6,508 nucleotides of DNA from JAQUYS01 sp964430665. GTDB lineage: Archaea; Nanobdellota; Nanobdellia; Woesearchaeales; SKGA01. The stretch is taken from positions 1 to 6,508 of the forward strand of contig CAYSFC010000038.1 in NCBI GenBank assembly GCA_964430665.1. Direction: 5' to 3'. Of this stretch, positions 1 to 5,198 are shown piece after piece. Every line of letters starts with the position of its first letter. Position 1 is the stretch's first letter. The notes beneath the pieces were generated by a model. That model did no database searches, was not told where the DNA came from, and was given only the letters and a program-made list of their open reading frames with translations. A program made the translations under genes and the position numbers.

Positions 1-406
1 CAGTAGTAAGTTGACCATACATAACAGATGCACTAATCCCTATACCTTGCTGTCCCCGAGACTGTTTTAAAGAATGAAATTTACTTCCATACAATAATTT
101 TGCAAATATTTTTGGAATTTGTTCTTTCACAATTCCAGGACCATTATCCTCAATAATTACACGAAATCTTTCTTCTCCCATTTCAATAATTTCAACACTT
201 ATTTCTGGAAGAATTCCTGCTTCTTCACAGGCATCCAATGAATTATCTACCGCTTCTTTTATTGTTGTAAGAAGAGCTTTTCTTTTATTATCAAAACCAA
301 GTAAATGTTTGTTTTTTGCAAAAAATTCCGCAACACCAATATTTCTTTGACTAGCGGCCATTTCTTCTGCTGTTTTCCCTTTAGTTTTTGTTTCTTTCAT
401 ACTCAT
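1..406 (-). CDS. top6B: DNA topoisomerase VI subunit B, N-terminal part (cut by left window edge)
   Basis: ATPase subunit of the type IIB topoisomerase, which with the A (Spo11-like) subunit passes one DNA duplex through another to relax and decatenate DNA in the archaeal cytoplasm. About 135 residues are visible, from the ATG at 406; the rest lies beyond position 1. The GHKL ATPase motifs are intact and in order. The N box is KEAVDNSLDA, with the presumed general base Glu51 and the Mg-binding Asn55. The G1 box is EDNGPGI (residues 86-92). The G2 box is GQQGIGIS (118-125). The opening stretch AASQRNIGVAEFF, then KNKHLLGFDN, is the characteristic start of the family. An in-frame Met at residue 3 (position 400) is an alternative start. 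No Shine-Dalgarno sequence precedes the ATG, and the TATA box sits where a leaderless transcript would need it. The gene is separated by 67 bases from the envelope operon and is functionally unrelated to it. Confidence 0.96.
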   Translation of the reverse strand, partial: MSMKETKTKGKTAEEMAASQRNIGVAEFFAKNKHLLGFDNKRKALLTTIKEAVDNSLDACEEAGILPEISVEIIEMGEERFRVIIEDNGPGIVKEQIPKIFAKLLYGSKFHSLKQSRGQQGIGISASVMYGQLTT

Positions 407-429
407 AATTTAGAGTTAAAGTCATTTCT

Positions 430-437
430 CTTATAAA
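430..437 (-). promoter_or_regulatory. TATA box of top6B, predicted leaderless promoter
   Basis: On the minus strand the sequence TTTATAAG is preceded by an A-rich run (AAAAA) that could serve as the TFB-recognition element. Its centre lies about 28 bases before the ATG at 406. Archaeal transcription usually starts 25-27 bases downstream of the TATA centre, which would put the first base within a base or two of the start codon. No purine-rich ribosome binding site is present in the gap. This fits a leaderless mRNA. The positions are seen directly; the use as a promoter is inferred. Confidence 0.6.
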
Positions 438-450
438 TTTTTCTTAGAAT

Positions 451-473
451 TTAATTAAAACAATAAATTAAAC
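451..473 (-). terminator. Possible T-rich terminator of the envelope operon
   Basis: Immediately after the TAA at 474-476, the minus strand reads a T-rich, G/C-poor stretch with short runs such as TTTAATTTATTGTTTTAATT. Archaeal RNA polymerase can terminate at T-rich tracts without a hairpin. The runs are at most four Ts and the whole genome is AT-rich, so this is weak evidence. It rests mainly on position, between the operon's last gene and the next promoter. Confidence 0.25.
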
Positions 474-1754
474 TTATTGAAGGAAAGCATCAAGACCAGT
501 ATAATCTTCAATTTGAGTTCCGTCTGGTTCTCTATCTTGTTCAGTTGGCACATAAGTTAAAGTTCCATCTTCATATTGATCAGCCATATCAAATAATTCA
601 TATTGTTTACATAAAGTTATAGATTTTTTATCTTGAACTTTATCACAAATATCTCTATTACCACTAACAATTAAACCCATATAACAAATATCTCTACTTT
701 CTTGGTCAACCCGTTCACAAATTTCCTCATCATTATATAACGAAGCAAGTTCAGTAAAACAAGAATTTTTCAAATAAGTATGATCTATTTGATTACAATT
801 AGAAATACCTTCGTTTTTAGTTTCAACATCAATAGCCCTATTAAATAATTCTTCATTACTTACTGTTGTAGGAGTTGTTGGTTCCTCATAATTTACATCT
901 TCAACACTAGTTGGTTCTTCAACATCAATCGGATCACCACTAGTTGGTTCCTCAACATCATCTTCTTCAGGAACTTCCACAGGTTCACCTTCAACAACAA
1001 AATATTCTTTAGTTCCTGCAGTTTGACTATCATATACGGCAAGTATTTCTAACTCATAATTTCCAGGAGGTAAGTCAGAAGGAATTTTAACCTTGCCAAC
1101 AAAACTTAGCGTTGTTTCAAACGCTTTAATTTGTGTTTCCTTTTTTATCAAAACACTATATTCATTTCTCAATATATAATTGTAATAAACATCAACCCTT
1201 CCAGGACTTCCCATGTTCGTAGTTAAAGTTTCAAATTTCACATAATCGCCTGGCGCAACAGATTCATCAATATACATAATTTCAACATCAAGTAATTTTC
1301 CAAGACCCTCATCTTGACCAAGATTTTGCATAAAAAAGAAAAAACCTGTAGCCACAATAAAAACAACAATAAAAGTCAAACCCAATTTTGTTAAAGTACT
1401 TCCACTAATATCGTGTTTATGTAAAACTTCCAAAGGCATATTTCCTTGATAATATTGTTCATTAATGTTGGAGAAAACAGAATTTAAAATTTTTTTATCA
1501 TATCCTTGTTTAAGTAAATAATCATAAAGTTGTTGAGGAGTATATCCTTTTTGAAGATAAGTGTAAACGTAATTTTGAATTTGTGAAAAATAATTTGTTT
1601 GAGTTGTTACTTGATTGTTAACCGAAGATAATTCATTAAACGAATCCTCAATTTGTTTTTCATCATAACCTTTAGAAATTAAATATTGTTTAATTTGTTC
1701 TCTAGTATAACCTTGAGATAAAGTTGATTTTATATATTCAGTTAGTTGATTCAT
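474..1754 (-). CDS. Single-pass membrane protein with GY repeats, Ig-like ectodomain and six-cysteine module
   Basis: I do not recognise a named family. The 426 residues divide as follows. Residues 7-39 and 62-94 are two copies of a helical repeat with pairs of GY motifs. Residues 124-143 are one strongly hydrophobic membrane helix. Residues 155-256 form a beta-rich domain whose pattern (VAPGDYVKFET, then LPPGNYELEI) resembles CARDB/Ig-like archaeal surface domains. Residues 257-299 are an acidic Pro/Thr linker with an 11-residue repeat. Residues 300-390 carry six cysteines (320, 332, 346, 357, 370, 382). There is no signal peptide, so I infer that the repeats face the cytoplasm and the rest is outside. 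It is the last gene of the operon. Its ATG lies 17 bases inside the preceding gene, no clear Shine-Dalgarno precedes it, and the next Met is past residue 100, so translation probably depends on the upstream gene. It could couple a cytoplasmic partner to a surface assembly; that role is a guess. Confidence 0.85.
   Translation of the reverse strand: MNQLTEYIKSTLSQGYTREQIKQYLISKGYDEKQIEDSFNELSSVNNQVTTQTNYFSQIQNYVYTYLQKGYTPQQLYDYLLKQGYDKKILNSVFSNINEQYYQGNMPLEVLHKHDISGSTLTKLGLTFIVVFIVATGFFFFMQNLGQDEGLGKLLDVEIMYIDESVAPGDYVKFETLTTNMGSPGRVDVYYNYILRNEYSVLIKKETQIKAFETTLSFVGKVKIPSDLPPGNYELEILAVYDSQTAGTKEYFVVEGEPVEVPEEDDVEEPTSGDPIDVEEPTSVEDVNYEEPTTPTTVSNEELFNRAIDVETKNEGISNCNQIDHTYLKNSCFTELASLYNDEEICERVDQESRDICYMGLIVSGNRDICDKVQDKKSITLCKQYELFDMADQYEDGTLTYVPTEQDREPDGTQIEDYTGLDAFLQ
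609..797 (-). other. Six-cysteine repeat module at the C-terminus of the last operon gene
   Basis: Cysteines 320, 332, 346, 357, 370 and 382 are spaced 10-13 residues apart. They fall in three similar units: NCNQIDHTYLKNSC, ICERVDQESRDIC and ICDKVQDKKSITLC. Each reads as C-x2-[IV]-x-[DH] or close to it, then a charged stretch and a second Cys, which suggests three helical hairpins each closed by a disulfide. The same spacing is familiar from uncharacterised archaeal surface proteins, but I cannot name the family. Confidence 0.6.
905..960 (-). repeat. 33-base tandem repeat in the acidic Pro/Thr linker
   Basis: A 23-base unit at 905-927 recurs at 938-960 with a single C/T difference, giving a period of 33 bases. 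On the minus strand it encodes DVEEPTS twice (residues 276-283 and upstream to 266), 11 residues apart. A decayed third copy may follow near 870-900, where the protein reads NYEEPTTPT. The repeat extends the extracellular stalk between the Ig-like domain and the cysteine module, and in-frame copy changes would alter the stalk length. Confidence 0.7.
1473..1736 (-). repeat. Two protein-level GY helical repeats in the last operon gene
   Basis: Residues 7-39 (1638-1736) and 62-94 (1473-1571) align without gaps over 33 positions, with 13 identities. The consensus is Y-[IV]-x3-L-x2-GYT-x2-Q-x3-YL-x3-GYD-x-K-x5-F. Each copy contains two GY turns 14 residues apart, so the region is effectively four helix-turn units. 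The DNA copies have diverged, so the duplication is old and held by selection on protein. The sequence looks like small alpha-helical bundles that bind a partner on the cytoplasmic side of the membrane. Confidence 0.8.
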
Positions 1755-3939
1755 TTTTTATAAAAAGAGGTTTTAATTTTGATTCAAATAACACAGTATA
1801 TTTATCTAAATCTCCAATAATTTCTAAATCTCCAATACATCGAGGAGTTCTCAATTTTAATACAGTTAACATTATTGTATTGTTATCATATAAATCATTT
1901 TCAGTTATTAAAAGAGGATTTTCAGAATTAAATTCCACTCCTCCCCACATAGAAGGTATAACTTCAATATCGTCTTTCGGAACTTTTTCTGAACTAAAAC
2001 AAATTCCTGCGATTTCATTTGTACAATAACTCTTACACTCTTTAGGTATTACAAATCCTTCATTATCAATAAACATAGCATTAACAGTAAAGTAACCAGG
2101 CATAATTTTACCCTCATCAATTCTACTTGAGTTAGTAAATCGAACAGCTTCTTGATGTTTATTCAAAGTATTCCCATCATTAATTTTGTTAAAAAATAAA
2201 GTAACTTCCTCACGTTGACCAAGAGGTCTAATTTTCATATCATTCAAATCAAATACTTGTATTGTGAAATTTTTAACTGTTTCAGGTTCAAGTTCAAATA
2301 TTATTAATTGTTCTTCTCCAATATTAGTTGTTATCAATTTATATTGTTTGAAATATCCTTTTTTCTCTGCTGAAATAAAACCATTATAAACAACAGGTGC
2401 AGGACCAACAAATTGTATATCTCCTCTTTCATCTTTTTCAGTTACTCCAAGATTTGCAGAAGAATAACCTTCAATACCTAAATCAATCAAAGCTCCTTCA
2501 ATTTCTTCAAGAGTTTTTGCATCGTAAATTTTAACAGTTAAATTTCCAGATATTTTTTGAGCTTCATTACCAAACAATTTTTTTGTTGCTTGAGGAGTTT
2601 CATCAAATTCAACTTCTTTCCCTGCATCAGAACCTTCCAAAGGAATCAATTTTTCTTTCAACATATTTTCATTCCAAGGCAAAGGACCTTTGTTATCAAG
2701 ATAATCTTGAGATTTTAAATTCTTACGAATATTCGTTTCCAATCCCATGATAAAAACAAAAGGATCTTCTATTCCGTCAACAGAATCAAATTTCATTTCA
2801 ACCAAAATAGGCATAGTTATATCGTAGTAAAAATCATATTCATATTCAATTTGTTTAGAACCAACAGGAGAAGTTATTTCAGTCCTAAAAGGTTCAACCA
2901 AAGCACTAGTACATTTTTTACAATTAACTTTAGAGTACATTGGAAATTTATTATAAATAAAACTTATTTCAGCATCTTTTATAGCATCAGGATTCATAAT
3001 CCTAGTTTGAGTTCCTAAAAATAAAATACTTTCAGCATCACTAGTTTGAGATAAATCTAATTCCAAAGAATTATCACTTCCCAAAATACGTATCATTTGA
3101 ATATAACTTTGCATCATTAAACTCAGTTTATTTTGAACATCATTTTGATTCCACATAACATAATCATAACCTTCAGATGTCGCATAAAAAGGAGGTAATT
3201 TAGCAGCATTCAAATCACCATAATAACCAATCAAACTCAAAATTAAATTTTCTACAAATTGATATTTTTGATGAGTGTTAGCAAGAGCAACAGCAGTATC
3301 AAAATATCTTTTAAAAGGCACATTTAATTCAACATAATATTCAGATATCTTTCTATTATTTTCTTTAACTAAAACATCCATATCATTTCGTATCTTAACT
3401 TTATCTTCAGTTATAACTAATTGTATTTCTGGCACATCCAAAATTTCTAAATCAGAATCATACTCTAAAGTTGTTAAATTATCTAAACAATCCAATAAAT
3501 TTTCTTCAACATATTTTGTTGCCCTAAATTCTATATCTTCAATACTAGGTATTCTAAGTTCTTGAACAAACCCATAATCATTAATCTCATTAGTAGAATA
3601 AGACCAATAAGGAATAAAATAATCTTCCATAAACATAATACCATCATTATCTAAAATATCTATAGGATCATAACTAAAACGTCTTTCTTCCATAGGTTCA
3701 AGATAACCACCATTCTCAGCAATTTTTCTCAAACCATCTGCAGTTACTTGATGCATACATTGTTCAACATAAGTTTGAACAGGTTTAAGTTTAGAATCTA
3801 CTTCTTTAACATTTTCTAATTGTTTTTCTTGAAATTCATCAACAAGTTCACTTTTATTGTAAAAAAATAATCCTGCAACTATTACAAGAATCAAACCCAA
3901 TATTACAAATAACGTAACTTGCCCTTTTTTTGAATTCAT
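1738..3939 (-). CDS. Large prepilin-like surface protein with C-terminal beta domains
   Basis: This 733-residue protein begins MNSKKGQVTLF and continues into a hydrophobic helix to residue 27. That is the layout of an archaeal type IV prepilin signal: basic residues, Gly6, cleavage before Gln7, then the helix used in filament assembly or anchoring. Residues 55-155 contain YVEQC, then GGYLEP, then NLLDCL (Cys61 and Cys151), a pattern I associate with uncharacterised DPANN proteins. A CxxC lies at 340-343. Residues 464-552 resemble a carboxypeptidase-regulatory-like or Ig-type fold (NLTVKIYDAKTLEEIEGALI, then TEKDERGD). A last beta region contains Cys635, 639, 647 and 701. I chose the Met at 3939 rather than the upstream ATGs at 3969 and 3966. 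It puts the prepilin motif at the N-terminus, leaves 7 bases after the previous stop, and has GTGAG about 6 bases upstream. It is far larger than a normal pilin. A peptidase-type or adhesin role is possible; none is shown. Confidence 0.85.
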   Translation of the reverse strand: MNSKKGQVTLFVILGLILVIVAGLFFYNKSELVDEFQEKQLENVKEVDSKLKPVQTYVEQCMHQVTADGLRKIAENGGYLEPMEERRFSYDPIDILDNDGIMFMEDYFIPYWSYSTNEINDYGFVQELRIPSIEDIEFRATKYVEENLLDCLDNLTTLEYDSDLEILDVPEIQLVITEDKVKIRNDMDVLVKENNRKISEYYVELNVPFKRYFDTAVALANTHQKYQFVENLILSLIGYYGDLNAAKLPPFYATSEGYDYVMWNQNDVQNKLSLMMQSYIQMIRILGSDNSLELDLSQTSDAESILFLGTQTRIMNPDAIKDAEISFIYNKFPMYSKVNCKKCTSALVEPFRTEITSPVGSKQIEYEYDFYYDITMPILVEMKFDSVDGIEDPFVFIMGLETNIRKNLKSQDYLDNKGPLPWNENMLKEKLIPLEGSDAGKEVEFDETPQATKKLFGNEAQKISGNLTVKIYDAKTLEEIEGALIDLGIEGYSSANLGVTEKDERGDIQFVGPAPVVYNGFISAEKKGYFKQYKLITTNIGEEQLIIFELEPETVKNFTIQVFDLNDMKIRPLGQREEVTLFFNKINDGNTLNKHQEAVRFTNSSRIDEGKIMPGYFTVNAMFIDNEGFVIPKECKSYCTNEIAGICFSSEKVPKDDIEVIPSMWGGVEFNSENPLLITENDLYDNNTIMLTVLKLRTPRCIGDLEIIGDLDKYTVLFESKLKPLFIKNESTN
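2284..2550 (-). other. Carboxypeptidase-regulatory-like / Ig-type beta domain
   Basis: Residues 464-552 of the large surface protein show the strand pattern of transthyretin-like extracellular modules. A first strand (GNLTVKIYD) leads to a modified-residue loop (EEIEGALIDL). The LGVTEKDERGDIQFVGP stretch corresponds to the G-x-T-D-x-x-G turn of the family, and ISAEKKGYFKQYK is the penultimate strand. These modules are usually structural or adhesive. The assignment is by pattern only. Confidence 0.5.
3859..3939 (-). other. Prepilin-like signal and anchor helix
   Basis: This covers residues 1-27 of the large surface protein. Lys4-Lys5-Gly6-Gln7 matches the archaeal prepilin peptidase site (FlaK/PibD/EppA type), with Gln at the first mature position as in many methanogen pilins. 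It is followed by about 19 hydrophobic residues without charge. An uncleaved type II membrane anchor is the alternative reading. The prepilin peptidase gene itself is not in this window. Confidence 0.65.
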
Positions 3940-3945
3940 TTTTGT

Positions 3946-3956
3946 CTCACACACCT
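3946..3956 (-). promoter_or_regulatory. Ribosome binding region that decides the start of the prepilin-like gene
   Basis: The minus strand reads AGGTGTGTGAG, then CAAA-rich sequence, then the ATG at 3939. GTGAG lies about 6 bases before the start and AGGTG about 12 bases before it; both can pair with the 3' end of archaeal 16S rRNA. The stop TGA of the preceding gene (3949-3947) lies inside this element, so ribosomes finishing that gene would be placed at the new start. Confidence 0.5.
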
Positions 3957-4720
3957 TTAATAGCATCATAATAAATATTTGAAGTAAATGATCTCAGGAA
4001 TAAATATACTCCCCAAAACAAAACCATAAAAATTATTCTCGATACAATAACAACTCCTGTTTGAATTAATAAACCATACATAATTAAAATCACAAAAGAA
4101 GATACAAAAAGTAGCAATAAAGATGTTAAGTGAATCAAACTAAAACTCTTAAAATCATCATAACTTATTATTTTCTTTTTAGATTTTTTCTTCGCAAAAT
4201 ACAAAGGAATGATTGTTTGTACATATGAATGTAACAACATACAAAACAATAAAATTGCCAAACTATATTGCATCATATAATACATCCAATACGAAGTTAA
4301 ATAAAGTAAAATTAATCCTATTAATAACGAAGTACTAAAAACCCTTATACAATATTTCCAATCAAACTTTTTAATTTTAGTAGAATATTTATAAGTAAAA
4401 GTATCTTTAACAGATTTAGTAAACGCAAGTAAAATTATCAATGAAATAATAATTGTAACAACTTTATTTGTAAAGGATTGAATTTTATCAGTCATTCCTC
4501 CACTAACAGGATTCTCAACATCATTCATAATAATTTGTTGAAGTTCTTCTTGAGTATATTCTTCATTACCCATAACTTTTTTAGCTTCTGAATTTAAATA
4601 GATTACAGACATAGATAACATAAATATTATTACTAGAAAAAAAGCTAGTTGTATAGAATTTAAAATCTTATAATTTTTCTTATATTTCTTCCACTCTTTC
4701 TTTAAAATATTTTTTTTCAT
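3947..4720 (-). CDS. Six-helix integral membrane protein, unknown family
   Basis: The 257 residues begin MKKNILKKEWKKYKKNYK, a strongly basic cytoplasmic start. Hydrophobic helices fall near residues 23-42, 85-101, 125-143, 148-175, 195-218 and 222-243. Lys-rich segments at 102-123 and 176-185 sit where the positive-inside rule predicts cytoplasmic loops. This gives both termini inside and one sizeable external loop at 43-84, acidic and containing NPVSGG. I see no transporter, protease or ATPase motif. The Met at 4720 is preferred over the one at 4741 because GGAG lies 10 bases upstream of it and only 1 base separates it from the previous stop. In pilus and archaellum systems a polytopic protein of this kind serves as the membrane platform. 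This one has no detectable TadC/FlaJ signature, so such a role is only suggested by its neighbours. Confidence 0.82.
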   Translation of the reverse strand: MKKNILKKEWKKYKKNYKILNSIQLAFFLVIIFMLSMSVIYLNSEAKKVMGNEEYTQEELQQIIMNDVENPVSGGMTDKIQSFTNKVVTIIISLIILLAFTKSVKDTFTYKYSTKIKKFDWKYCIRVFSTSLLIGLILLYLTSYWMYYMMQYSLAILLFCMLLHSYVQTIIPLYFAKKKSKKKIISYDDFKSFSLIHLTSLLLLFVSSFVILIMYGLLIQTGVVIVSRIIFMVLFWGVYLFLRSFTSNIYYDAIKGV

Positions 4721-4721
4721 T

Positions 4722-5198
4722 TTAATCAATCTCCACAACATTTGTCACATATTCATATTTTCCAAGTTTTATTTTCATTTTAGTTATGTTTGCATCAGTA
4801 TATTCTGCTTTATAATCAACCCATTCTTCATTAGAAGACAATTCTTTGCTCGCATAATCTTTCCAGACTTCACCATTGTATTGCTCGATTTCAATTTCAA
4901 CAGCTCCATCAATATCATCAACCATACGTACAAACCAACTTACTTCATAAAGATAATCTTCTGCAGTTTTCTTTTTTGTAGCTTGCAAAGTAACTGAAGT
5001 TTGCATAAATACTGTAAAGTAACTTTCTCTATTATAATTTTCATCATCAGTTTCAAAAGAAGTAGTTAATTTTCTACTACACAATTCTTTCTCTTCTCCA
5101 CTAACAGGATAAAATAATTCATCTAAAGGAAGAGCTGCCAAAACAACATTTATTGAAATGATTAAAATCATAATCCAAAGTAAAATATTTTTGTTCAT
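4722..5198 (-). CDS. Small secreted, beta-rich protein
   Basis: The 158 residues start MNKNILLWIMILIISINVVLA, a classical Sec signal peptide with a short basic end, a hydrophobic core and a small-residue cleavage site (V-x-A, about residue 21). An uncleaved anchor is possible. The mature part of about 137 residues is acidic and alternates polar and hydrophobic positions (YFTVFMQTSVTLQ, YLYEVSWFVRMV, AVEIEIEQYNGEVW, ITKMKIKLGKYEYVTNVVE), which suggests a single beta sandwich. There is one cysteine (Cys40), so no internal disulfide; it could be paired with a partner. I recognise no family. Its ATG overlaps the stop of the preceding gene as ATGA, and the six-helix gene starts 1 base after its own stop. 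It is probably an extracellular component of the same complex. Confidence 0.85.
   Translation of the reverse strand: MNKNILLWIMILIISINVVLAALPLDELFYPVSGEEKELCSRKLTTSFETDDENYNRESYFTVFMQTSVTLQATKKKTAEDYLYEVSWFVRMVDDIDGAVEIEIEQYNGEVWKDYASKELSSNEEWVDYKAEYTDANITKMKIKLGKYEYVTNVVEID
4731..4734 (-). promoter_or_regulatory. Shine-Dalgarno site of the six-helix protein gene
   Basis: GGAG on the minus strand, 10 bases before the ATG at 4720, is the best Shine-Dalgarno match here. It lies inside the last codons of the preceding gene (VEID then TAA), as expected for tightly coupled operon genes. It would be internal to the coding region if the upstream ATG at 4741 were used, which argues for the shorter form. 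Confidence 0.6.

Noticed and set aside
407..473. Small RNA or tRNA in the only intergenic gap
   Set aside because: The 67 bases are almost entirely A and T, with no stable stem or tRNA landmarks. They are better explained as an operon end plus the top6B promoter.
1724..2029. Plus-strand open frame of 101 codons
   Set aside because: It lies opposite the conserved end of the prepilin-like gene and the start of the next gene, has no ribosome binding site and reads as low-information sequence. It is a shadow of the minus-strand genes.
3940..3969. Upstream ATG codons at 3969 and 3966 as the start of the prepilin-like protein
   Set aside because: They add MMLLKVCETK in front of the KKGQ signal, overlap the previous gene by over 20 bases and would bury the GTGAG site inside the coding region.
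4498..5110. Identical 15-base sequence at 4498-4512 and 5096-5110, encoding PVSG in two neighbouring genes
   Set aside because: In a 6.5 kb AT-rich window one 15-base match is not far from chance, and both copies are ordinary in-frame coding sequence. A shared PVSG motif on the outer face is conceivable but unsupported.
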